Below are positions 1-7,309 of a stretch of 40,547 nt of DNA, one piece after another. The position numbers and the translations under genes were made by a program. This stretch comes from CALBZE01 sp036381255 (GTDB lineage: Bacteria > Gemmatimonadota > Gemmatimonadetes > Longimicrobiales > RSA9): assembly GCA_036381255.1 (NCBI GenBank), contig DASVDG010000067.1:1-40547 (forward strand), given 5' to 3'. The stretch's first letter is position 1. Each line of letters starts with the position of its first letter. A model generated the notes under the pieces. That model did no database searches, had not been told where the DNA came from, and saw only the letters and a program-made list of their open reading frames with translations.

Positions 1-47
1 TGTGGGTTCTCTAAACTTTGTCGCTGATTCTCTCTAAATTCTGTCGC
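1..47 (+). repeat. IS21 left terminal repeats
   Basis: Two direct copies of the motif TCTCTAAA-n(3)-TGTCGC lie at 8-24 and 31-47, behind the TGTG tip. The first has ACTTTGTCGC and the second ATTCTGTCGC after TCTCTAA. The right end repeats the same pair in inverse order. These are the likely binding sites of the transposase. Confidence 0.85.
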
Positions 48-124
48 GTCCTGGGGCATCTGGAATCTACGTTTTGGCCTTCCGCCCACGTTCTCGTGCA
101 GGAGGCCAGAGGAGGATGCTCAGG

Positions 125-1525
125 ATGCTGGATCGACATGCCGTACGGGCCCTGCGCGAGGCGGGGCATTCGACCAAGGAGATCGCGGCGCAGTTTCGGG
201 TCTCGCAGCGCACCGTCCAGCGGATCTTGAAGGAGCCGCCGGTTGCGAGTGCGAGCGACGCGGAGGAGCGGCGCCGGCGCGGCGTGGGCCGGCCGGGCGT
301 GCCGGAGCGGGTGCGGCTCCGGCTTGCCGCGCTTGTGACGGAAGACCCCGAGGCGCCGCCGCTCGAGATCCTGCGTCGGCTGCGTGAAGAAGGGGTGGGG
401 CTCGGCGAGAGTACGTTCTACCGGCTCTACCGCAGTGCGGTCTCGGCGCTGCCGGCCTCGCTCATGGTGCGCTTTGAGGGTGTGGCCGGTGAGTTTGCGC
501 AGTTCGACTTCGGCGAGGTGGACGTGCGGCTGCTGGACGGCAGCAAGAAGCGCATCCACTTCGCCGCCTACCGGCTCAAGTACTCGCGCTGGATCCATGT
601 CGTGATCGTGCCGGACGAGCGAATCGAGTCGCTGGTTCGCTCGCTGCTGCTGGCCTTCGAGGCGAGCGGCGGCGTGCCGCTCTCGGTGGTCTTCGACCGG
701 CCGAAGACGGTGGTGGTCGGTACGGACGGAGATCGGCCGATCTGGAATCCGACGCTCGCGCAGGTGGCGATCGATTACGGCTTTGCGATCGAGCTGTGCG
801 CGGCCCGAAGCCCCGAGCAGAAGGGCTCGGTGGAGAATCTGGTCGGTTACGTGAAACGCAGCTTCTTTCGGGCGCGCCGCTTCGCGGATCTGGAGCAGGA
901 CCTCCCCCGTCAGCTCCTGGAGTGGCTGGTCCATGTGAACGAGGAGCGGCCGAGCCGGGCCACGAAGGAGATCCCCGGCGTGCGGCTTCGGGCCGAGCAG
1001 GAGCGCATGCGACCGCTCGCCACGCCGCCGGCCGACTACGGGCTGCGCTTTGCCGTGCACGTGGGTCCGACGGCGCTGGTCGACTTCCAGGGCGTCCGCT
1101 ACGCCATGCCCGCGGGGGCGTGTGGCCTGCCCGCCACGCTCCACCTCTATCCGGACCGGGTGCGGATCGTGGCGGCGGGCGGGCGCTTCGAGGCGACCCA
1201 TCCGCGCTTTCCGCGCCATGGCAAGACGAGCTACCTGCCGGGCCAGCGCGCCGAGCAGCTGGCCGCGGTCGCCGGCGCCAGAAAGCGTCTCTACTTCATG
1301 CGGGAGCGGCTCCTGGAGCTTGGCCCCGTGGGCGAGAGCTACCTGACCGAGCTGATCCATGCCCGGCCCCACACCTGGAAGGGCGACGTCGAGCGGCTTT
1401 TCGCCCTGCTCGAGGAGGTGGGCACGGAGCGCTTTGCCCGTCTGCTGCAGCGCGCCCTCTTCTCACGGCTCTTCGGTGCCGAGTACGTCGTCCAGCTCGC
1501 CGCCCGAGCGGAGGTGGCCTCATGA
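125..1525 (+). CDS. istA: IS21 family transposase IstA
   Basis: This is the DDE transposase that cuts and joins the IS ends. The N-terminus has a helix-turn-helix (HSTKEIAAQFRVSQRTVQR), used to bind the terminal repeats. The integrase-type core follows with acidic residues in QFDFGEV, VVFDRP and SPEQKGSVENLVGYVKR, which I take as D, D and E. About 466 aa matches the family. I chose ATG 125 because AGAGGAGG lies about 9 bases upstream; ATG 116 abuts that site and a TTG at 74 has no ribosome site. The stop overlaps the istB start (ATGA), so the two are translationally coupled. Confidence 0.93.
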   Translation: MLDRHAVRALREAGHSTKEIAAQFRVSQRTVQRILKEPPVASASDAEERRRRGVGRPGVPERVRLRLAALVTEDPEAPPLEILRRLREEGVGLGESTFYRLYRSAVSALPASLMVRFEGVAGEFAQFDFGEVDVRLLDGSKKRIHFAAYRLKYSRWIHVVIVPDERIESLVRSLLLAFEASGGVPLSVVFDRPKTVVVGTDGDRPIWNPTLAQVAIDYGFAIELCAARSPEQKGSVENLVGYVKRSFFRARRFADLEQDLPRQLLEWLVHVNEERPSRATKEIPGVRLRAEQERMRPLATPPADYGLRFAVHVGPTALVDFQGVRYAMPAGACGLPATLHLYPDRVRIVAAGGRFEATHPRFPRHGKTSYLPGQRAEQLAAVAGARKRLYFMRERLLELGPVGESYLTELIHARPHTWKGDVERLFALLEEVGTERFARLLQRALFSRLFGAEYVVQLAARAEVAS

Positions 1526-2301
1526 GCGTCGCCGCGACGCTGGACCTCGAGGGCATGCTGCGCCGCCTGCATTTGCCCACCGTGCGCCGGCTTTACGCCG
1601 AGCTCGCCACCCGGGCCGAGGAGGAGGGCATGAGCTACCGCGACTACCTGGCCACGCTCATCGCCGAGGAGATCGCCCACCGGGCCCAGACGCGCATCAC
1701 GCGCTCGGTCCGAAAGGCGCGCTTTCCCTTTCTGCGCACGGTCGAAGAATTCGACTTCACCTTCCAGACCTCCGTGCGCCTGCAGATGCTCGGCACCCTG
1801 CTCGGCCCCGAGCTGGTCAGCGAGGGCCGCTGTGCGATCTTCAGTGGCCCGCCTGGCCGAGGAAAGACCCACTTGGCGGTGGCCGTGGCCTACCGGGCGA
1901 TCCAGAACGGCTTCGAGGCGCGCTTCACCACGGCCGACGAGCTGATCGGCGAGCTGTCGGCGGCCGCCGCCCAGGGACGGCTCGAGGCCGCCCTCGAGCC
2001 CTACGTGCATCCGCACGTGCTCGTGATCGACGAACTCGGCTACCAGAGCTACGCCGCCGATGCGGCCAATGTGCTCTACCGCGTGGTGGGCGAGCGCTAC
2101 CTGAAGAAGCGGCCCATGATCTTCACCACCAACAAACCCCTGGCGGCCCTCGGGCAGCTGCTCCATGATGGGGACCTGGCCGAGGCGATCCTGGACCGGA
2201 TCCTGGAGAGGGGCACCCACTTCGTGCTCCGCGGCCGCTCCTATCGCACCCGCCACCACAAGGACGAGGAGGTGAACAACCCAGCGGCCGGGGCCCCGTA
2301 G
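1522..2301 (+). CDS. istB: IS21 helper ATPase IstB
   Basis: This is an AAA+ ATPase related to DnaC that assembles on target DNA and stimulates IstA. It shows an IstB N-terminal region, then Walker A (GPPGRGKTH), Walker B (VLVIDELGY) and a sensor-like IFTTNKPL. Its length of 259 aa is normal for IstB. The ATG overlaps the istA stop by four bases, which is the usual IS21 arrangement. No frameshift or truncation is visible. The C-terminal residues after HHKDEE are a short low-complexity tail just before the right end of the element. Confidence 0.95.
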   Translation: MSVAATLDLEGMLRRLHLPTVRRLYAELATRAEEEGMSYRDYLATLIAEEIAHRAQTRITRSVRKARFPFLRTVEEFDFTFQTSVRLQMLGTLLGPELVSEGRCAIFSGPPGRGKTHLAVAVAYRAIQNGFEARFTTADELIGELSAAAAQGRLEAALEPYVHPHVLVIDELGYQSYAADAANVLYRVVGERYLKKRPMIFTTNKPLAALGQLLHDGDLAEAILDRILERGTHFVLRGRSYRTRHHKDEEVNNPAAGAP

Positions 2302-2322
2302 CCCCACTCCCCCGCCCCGGAG

Positions 2323-2369
2323 GCGACAAAGTTTAGAGAGAAACCGCGACAGAATTTAGAGAACGCACA
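2323..2369 (-). repeat. IS21 right terminal repeats
   Basis: Two inverted copies of the left-end motif lie at 2323-2339 and 2346-2362, ending with the CACA tip at 2366-2369. The order of the two variants (TTTGTCGC and TCTGTCGC) is swapped relative to the left end. Confidence 0.85.
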
Positions 2370-2372
2370 CCA

Positions 2373-2474
2373 CACGACTGGATCGAGGTGATCGAGCGAC
2401 TCCAGCAACCGGAACGAGGCACTGAGGAACGAGATGCTCTTTTGAAGGACATCCAGTTCCATCAACAGCAGTAA
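2373..2474 (+). pseudogene. 3' end of an unknown gene interrupted by the IS
   Basis: Immediately right of the IS tip, a plus-strand frame encodes 33 residues ending in KDIQFHQQQ and a TAA stop. It reads like a real soluble C-terminus (HDWIEVIERLQQPERG), amphipathic and rich in Glu and Gln. No start is possible inside the window, so the IS has cut the gene and the 5' part lies to the left. Its base composition is visibly lower in GC than the surroundings, as is the stretch to about 2556, which suggests imported DNA. I do not recognise the family. Confidence 0.5.
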
Positions 2475-2556
2475 TCGCACCTTTGTCCTCTCACTGCCTC
2501 CGTAGAAGTATACAACTGGGGCCGCACAAGCAGTTCACTAACCTGTGCGTACTACG

Positions 2557-2778
2557 TCAGCCGTGCTCACACCCCCGGTACGGGTTGATGCTCGCGTCGA
2601 AGCCGACATCGGGACTGTCGTTGCGCGCGATGATGCGCCTCGAGGGATCGCGCAGCAGCTGCGTTCGGGGTCCCGGGTCGTCGGGATCGCGCGCCGTCGG
2701 GTCCGGGATGTACGCCAGCGTCTCGAATCGGTTGCGCGGGTTCTGCGATGCGCCGCGCCCACGGATCCGGCCTTCCAT
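2557..2778 (-). pseudogene. PA0069-type radical SAM protein, cut off at its cysteine motif
   Basis: From ATG 2778, with GGAGGGAGGAA just upstream, the minus strand encodes MEGRIRGRG..NPRNRFE, then IIARNDSPDVGFDASINPYR and GCEHG, then a stop. This is the N-terminus of the PA0069/Rv2578c-like radical SAM family. There the conserved text continues CEHGCVYC and supplies the cysteines for the 4Fe-4S cluster. Here the sequence breaks inside that second Cys codon (GGC TGA) and about 300 residues are missing. The downstream DNA is the AT-richer segment carrying the IS. The product cannot bind the cluster, so the gene is dead. It follows dnaE2 on the same strand. Confidence 0.75.
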
Positions 2779-2873
2779 TTCCTCCCTCCGGTCGTGCGCT
2801 GCCGATGACAGGGTTCGCAGTGTAGCCGTCCAACGCCGGGCGGCGACGCCACCACGCCTGGCCACGCCGGGCC

Positions 2874-2994
2874 GCTCCCGCCCCGGCCGGGCAGCGGCCG
2901 CTCCCGCCGGTGCAGCCGACGCTCCCGGGGCGAAGCCCGCTCCCCGGCGGCCGCTCCGGCCGCCGGCTCCCGGCGCGCCGCAGGCGCGCCGCCC
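2874..2994 (-). repeat. Hairpin array with GGGAGC spacers after the dnaE2 stop
   Basis: Read on the minus strand, the array starts at the last base of the dnaE2 stop codon and alternates short hairpins with GGGAGC. On the plus strand GCTCCC occurs at 2874, 2900, 2921, 2939 and 2966. The clearest stems are GGCGCGCC-gca-GGCGCGCC at 2972-2990 and CGGCGGCCG-ctc-CGGCCGCCG at 2945-2965, with a shorter GGGC/GCCC stem at 2928-2938. Stem sequences differ from unit to unit while the spacer is kept. The same design recurs at 8660-8870, 8921-9115 and 10642-10797. Confidence 0.8.
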
Positions 2995-5900
2995 CTACCG
3001 AAAATCCCGCGACCGGTGCGCGATCGGACGCGCGTCCAGCCGCCGGAAACGCCGACCCACGATGTTCAGCACCCTGCCATCGCGATCGAACGCGCCCTCC
3101 ACCAGCAGGAACGGGGAGTGGTTCACCGTCTCCCGGTTCGCCTCGTAGAGCCGCGCGGGCACGATCACGTTGATGAATCCGTGCTCGTCCTCCAGCAGCA
3201 CGAAGACCGTCCCCTTCGCCGTCGCCGGGTGCTGCCGGGCGACGACGAGCCCCGCCACCGTACAGCGCTCGCCGTCCTTCAGCGCGGCCAGCTCCCGACT
3301 GTCGACGACTCCCGCCGCCTCGAGTCGCGCGCGCAGATGGCGCATCGGGTGACCACGGGTGCTGACCCCGGTCGCCACGTAGTCCAGGAAGATCAGCTCG
3401 TCGCCCTCGAGTTCGCGCGGGTCGAACGGCAGCGGAGCGCCCGCTCCGCTCCGCTCCGCTTGCCGATGCGACGGCGCCAGCGGCAGCAAGTCGCCCGCGG
3501 CGCGCAGCGCCTCCCACGCCGCGCGATAGCGCCCCGGCTCGAACGCCTCGAACGCGCCCGCCCGCGCGAGGTGCAGCGCCTCGGCGTGCGTCAGCCCCGC
3601 ACGCCGCACCACGTCTTCGACCGAGACGAACGGCCCCTCCGCCCGGGCCGCCTGGAGCGCCTCGCGGGCGCGCTCGCCCAATCCGCGGATGTGCTTCCAG
3701 CCGATCCGGAGCGCGGGAACACCCCCCGGCCCCTTTCCCTCCCTCCGCTCCGGGCGGGCGCGAGCGCGTGGGTTTTTGAGGCCGACGCCCATCGACCCGG
3801 CGCCGCCCCCAGGGCTGCCCCCACCTTCCGACCCGCCGCCCACGCCCACGATGGCCGCCCCGCCCTCCCCCGCACCCGCGCTCTCCCGGAGGGGCGAGGA
3901 GGAGCGGGGCTCCAGCGTGCATTCCCAAGCCCCATCCCTCAGACACGGCGGCCGCACCTCGACGCCGTCCCGCATCGCCTGGTGCACCAGCGTCGACGGC
4001 GCGTAGAACCCCATCGGCCACGCGTTCAGCAGCGCCATGAAGAACTCTGCCGGGTAGTGCGCCTTCAGGTACGCCGTCGCGTACGCGATCAGCGCGAAGC
4101 TCCACGCGTGGCTCTCGGGGAACCCGTAGTTCGAGAAGGAGACGAGGTCCTCGGCGATCCGGTCCGCCACCTCCGGTGCGACGCCGCGCGCCGTCATCCG
4201 GTCGCGCAGCTTCCTCAACGCCGCCTGGAGCTTCGCCAGCTTCTTCTGATGCCCCATGGCGCGGCGCAGTTCGTCGGCCTCGGCGGCGGTGAAGCCGCCC
4301 AGCCGCATGGAGATCGCCATCGCCTGCTCCTGGAACAGCGGCACCCCGAACGTGCGGCGCAGGATCGGCTCCAGCGCCGGGTGCGGGTACTCGACGGGCT
4401 CCAGCCCCCGTCGCCGTCGGGTGTACGGCGCCACGAACTTCGCCTGGATCGGGCCCGGCCGGATCAGCGCGACCTGCACGACCAGGTCGTACAGCCGCTC
4501 CGGCCGCGTGTGCAGCACCGACTGGATCTGCGCCCGGCTCTCGATTTGGAACGTGCCGACCGTGTCGCCCCGCGCGATCATGGCGTACGTCTCCGGGTCG
4601 TCGACCGGCAGCGTGTACATCTCCAGCCGCTCGCCCGTCCGCGCCTCGATCGCGTCGAACGCAAGCCGGATCACGCTCAGCCCGCCCAGTCCCAGGAAAT
4701 CGAACTTCGGCACGCCCGCCGCGTCCAGGTCGTCCTTGTCGAACTGGAGCACGGTGCGCCCCATCGCCGTCCCCTCGATCGGGAGGGTCTCGCCCAGCGC
4801 CTCGCTCGACAGCACGAAGCCGCCCGGGTGCGTCGAGCGCAGCCGCGGCACGTCCTCCAGCGCACGCAGCGCCGCCAAGAGCGCCCGCCCCCGCGGTTCC
4901 TCGAGATCCAGCCCGTGCCGCGCCGCCAGCTCCCGCTCCAGCAGCTCCGCACCCTCCGCCGGATGCCGGCGGTGCAGCCGCTTCGATAGCTTCATCGCCA
5001 GCGCCGCCGGGTAGCCCAGCGCACGCATCGCGTCCTGCACCGCGCTCGGCGCATGGTAGACCTGCGTCACGCACGCGATCGCCGCGTGCCGCCGGCCGTA
5101 CTTCGCGTACACGTAGTCCAGCACCTCCTCGCGGCGGTGCATCTCGAAATCCACGTCGATGTCCGGCGCCTCGTTCCGCCCATCCGTGCGCACCTCCGAG
5201 AGGAACCGCTCGAACAGCAGCCCGTGCCGCACCGGGTCCACCGCCGTGATCCCCAGCACGTACGCCACCACCGAGTTCGCCGCGCTCCCCCGCCCCTGGC
5301 ACAGGATCCCCCGCCCCCGCGCGAACCGCACCGCGTCCCACATGACCAGGAAGAACCCCGCGAACCCCAGGCGACGAATCACGCCCAGCTCGTGCTCCAG
5401 CTGCGCCGCCTGCCGCTCGTCCACCTCGCCCCACCGCTCCCGCGCACCCGCGTACGCCAGCTCCCGCAGGTACGAATCGTCGTCGTGCCCCGCCGGTACC
5501 TCGAACCGCGGCAGCGGCGGCGCCAGCCACCGCAGGTCGAAGTCGCACGCCAGCGCGATCCGCACGCTCTCCTCCAGCCCCGCCTCCCGCCCCTTCCACA
5601 GCCGCGCCATCTCCCCCGGCGACTTCAACCGCCACTCGCCGTTCGGCAGCAGGTGTCCCAACGACGCCGCCGTGCCCACGTCCTCGCCGTGCCTGAGCGC
5701 CGTGAACAGGTCGTGCACCAGCCGCGATCGCCCGTCGACGTAACGCGGATCGTTCGTCACGACCCACGGCACCCGCACCCGCTCCGCCAGCTCGACCAGC
5801 GCCGCCGCCAGCCCCGACTCCGCGCCCGAGACCCGGTGGAACTGGACCTCCACCGCCAGCCGCTCGCCGAACACGTCCCGCCACCGACCGAGCCGGTACG

Positions 5901-6495
5901 CCGCCTCCTCCGGACGCCCCGACCGCACCAGCCTCGCGAGCTCCCCCGAGGCCGGCCCCGTCAACGCGTACAACCCCTCGCTCCGCTCCACCACATCCGC
6001 CCACCCCACCTCCGGCCGCCCACGCGCCCGCGTCACCACCTCGTGGTACGGTCGCCCCCGCCGCCCCGACCCCACCACCCCGCGCCCGGCAAGCGCGGAC
6101 GCGAAAATACGATCCTCGCCCCCGCCGTCGTTACCGCCGCTCCCGCCCCCTTCGACCTCCCCTCGCGCCCGCCCGGGCGCCGCAGATGCCTCTCCCACGA
6201 ACTCCCCCACCCGCGCCCGCGTCACCAGCCCCGCCAGGTTCCGGTACCCCGCCGCATTCATCGCCAGGAACGCCGCCGGGTGCCCGTCCACCACCAGCTC
6301 CGCCCCGACGACCGGACGCACCCCCTGCCGCTCCGCTTCCAGCGCGAACCGGATGATCCCGCCCAGATCCGCTCCATCCGTCAGCCCCAGCGCCGGGTAG
6401 CCCAGCTCCGCCGCACGCGCGACCAGCACCTCCGGCGTGCACGCCCCGTCGCCGAACGAAAACGCCGAATGACAGCGTAGCTCCACGTATCCCAT
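2995..6495 (-). CDS. dnaE2: Error-prone DNA polymerase III alpha subunit DnaE2
   Basis: This translesion polymerase copies damaged DNA in the SOS mutagenesis pathway of bacteria lacking Pol V. Visible parts are the N-terminal PHP domain (YVELRCHSAFSFGDGA), the palm with the catalytic PDIDVDF, the fingers, a helix-hairpin-helix region (IGWKHIRGLG) and a C-terminal OB fold. FLDYVATGVSTRGHPM separates it from replicative DnaE1. I chose ATG 6495 at MGYVELRC; an upstream in-frame extension adds only ten odd residues. About 1166 aa is longer than usual because of low-complexity insertions near DNA 6050-6200 (Gly-rich) and 3740-3920 (Ser/Gly/Arg-rich). No imuA or imuB is adjacent. A palindromic operator lies 46 bases upstream. 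Confidence 0.95.
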   Translation of the reverse strand: MGYVELRCHSAFSFGDGACTPEVLVARAAELGYPALGLTDGADLGGIIRFALEAERQGVRPVVGAELVVDGHPAAFLAMNAAGYRNLAGLVTRARVGEFVGEASAAPGRARGEVEGGGSGGNDGGGEDRIFASALAGRGVVGSGRRGRPYHEVVTRARGRPEVGWADVVERSEGLYALTGPASGELARLVRSGRPEEAAYRLGRWRDVFGERLAVEVQFHRVSGAESGLAAALVELAERVRVPWVVTNDPRYVDGRSRLVHDLFTALRHGEDVGTAASLGHLLPNGEWRLKSPGEMARLWKGREAGLEESVRIALACDFDLRWLAPPLPRFEVPAGHDDDSYLRELAYAGARERWGEVDERQAAQLEHELGVIRRLGFAGFFLVMWDAVRFARGRGILCQGRGSAANSVVAYVLGITAVDPVRHGLLFERFLSEVRTDGRNEAPDIDVDFEMHRREEVLDYVYAKYGRRHAAIACVTQVYHAPSAVQDAMRALGYPAALAMKLSKRLHRRHPAEGAELLERELAARHGLDLEEPRGRALLAALRALEDVPRLRSTHPGGFVLSSEALGETLPIEGTAMGRTVLQFDKDDLDAAGVPKFDFLGLGGLSVIRLAFDAIEARTGERLEMYTLPVDDPETYAMIARGDTVGTFQIESRAQIQSVLHTRPERLYDLVVQVALIRPGPIQAKFVAPYTRRRRGLEPVEYPHPALEPILRRTFGVPLFQEQAMAISMRLGGFTAAEADELRRAMGHQKKLAKLQAALRKLRDRMTARGVAPEVADRIAEDLVSFSNYGFPESHAWSFALIAYATAYLKAHYPAEFFMALLNAWPMGFYAPSTLVHQAMRDGVEVRPPCLRDGAWECTLEPRSSSPLRESAGAGEGGAAIVGVGGGSEGGGSPGGGAGSMGVGLKNPRARARPERREGKGPGGVPALRIGWKHIRGLGERAREALQAARAEGPFVSVEDVVRRAGLTHAEALHLARAGAFEAFEPGRYRAAWEALRAAGDLLPLAPSHRQAERSGAGAPLPFDPRELEGDELIFLDYVATGVSTRGHPMRHLRARLEAAGVVDSRELAALKDGERCTVAGLVVARQHPATAKGTVFVLLEDEHGFINVIVPARLYEANRETVNHSPFLLVEGAFDRDGRVLNIVGRRFRRLDARPIAHRSRDFR

Positions 6496-6540
6496 GAACC
6501 CACTTGCGGCCCGCCCCGATCGCATTACTTTCGACCGCGA

Positions 6541-6558
6541 CGAACCAAATTTAGTTCG
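6541..6558. promoter_or_regulatory. Palindromic operator between dnaE2 and a divergent regulator
   Basis: The 18 bases CGAACCAAATTTAGTTCG form an inverted repeat with one mismatched pair: CGAAC arms on an AAATTT centre. It is the only AT-rich spot between the two divergent starts (6495 minus, 6580 plus). It could control both genes. GAAC and GTTC half-sites resemble LexA sites, but the spacing here is 8 bases, not the 4 of the Gram-positive box, so LexA binding is only a guess. The winged-helix protein next door is the other candidate. Confidence 0.6.
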
Positions 6559-6579
6559 ACCTCCAACCCACGATGCTGC

Positions 6580-7215
6580 ATGGGGTTGCTACTCGAAGCG
6601 CTGGACGACGCGCTCGGAACGACGAGCAAGGTGCGGCTGCTGCGTGCGCTGCTGCGGCTGACGCACGCGGTGACCGGCCGCGAGGCGGCGCGGCTGGCCG
6701 GCGTCTCGCAGACCGCGGCGCGACGAGCGCTCGATGACCTGGTCGCGCTCGGGATCCTGGAGCGGGCGGTCGGCACCGGGGAGCACCGCTACGTCCTGAA
6801 CCGGGAGAACGTGCTGGTGCGCCAGGCGCTGCCGCCGCTGTTCGCCGCCGAGGACGAGCGGTCGCGGGCGGTGATCGAAACGATCCGCGAGGCGTTCACC
6901 GGCGGACCGGATGCGCTGGGCGCCCGGCCGCGCGCCGTCGCGGTGCTCGATGCGGCCACGCCCCGCGATCCGGCCACGCTGTTGGTCATCGTCGCGACGA
7001 AGGCCGCCGTGCCGGATGCGGAGGTGGTGGCGGCGGCGCTGGCCCCGAGAATCCGGAACCGATTCGGCCTGCGGCTCGAATCCACAGTGCTCCAGCTCGA
7101 CCGCTTCCGGGAACTCCACGCCGCGGGCGAGGCGCTCGTGCGGAAATGGGTCGCGGCGGCGATCCCCGTCACGGGAGACCCGCTCGAACGGCTCGTCGGA
7201 GGCGCGGGGCGCTGA
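6580..7215 (+). CDS. Winged-helix regulator with degenerate nucleotidyltransferase-like domain
   Basis: The first 75 residues are a clear winged helix (SKVRLLRALLRLT, then VTGREAARLAGVSQTAARRALDDLVALGILERA and a wing ending HRYVLN), of the kind that senses or represses at palindromic operators. Residues 85-205 have the layout of a nucleotidyltransferase-like domain (AVAVLDAATPRDPATLLVIV). The GS motif and the paired acidic residues that bind metal are not evident, so it is probably non-catalytic. The gene is divergent from dnaE2 and starts 21 bases after the shared palindrome, which suggests autoregulation. No strong ribosome site precedes ATG 6580. The regulatory role is inferred from fold and context. 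Confidence 0.65.
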   Translation: MGLLLEALDDALGTTSKVRLLRALLRLTHAVTGREAARLAGVSQTAARRALDDLVALGILERAVGTGEHRYVLNRENVLVRQALPPLFAAEDERSRAVIETIREAFTGGPDALGARPRAVAVLDAATPRDPATLLVIVATKAAVPDAEVVAAALAPRIRNRFGLRLESTVLQLDRFRELHAAGEALVRKWVAAAIPVTGDPLERLVGGAGR

Positions 7216-7309
7216 GGTCCCGCTGCAACCGGCCCCATCCCCCTCGCGCGCCACGGGTCGCGTCTCCATACTGGAGGCCGTGCACGCACTCCAGAACGAG
7301 AGGCTCACC

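Larger units (their letters stand above)
1..2369 (+). mobile_element. IS21-family insertion sequence, complete
   Basis: The element carries the two overlapping genes typical of IS21, an istA transposase and an istB ATPase helper, between related ends. Both tips begin TGTG, then one variable base, then GTTCTCTAAA, read inwards. Each end has two copies of a TCTCTAAA-n(3)-TGTCGC motif, the multiple terminal repeats expected in this family. The left tip is exactly base 1, so no left flank exists and a target duplication cannot be tested. The right tip is at 2369. Both genes look intact, so the copy may be active. Confidence 0.93.

Noticed and set aside
2523..2549. Integron attC-like site (CGCACA...TGTGCG)
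   Set aside because: No core GTTRRRY and complementary RYYYAAC pair flank the inverted repeat, and no integrase is present.
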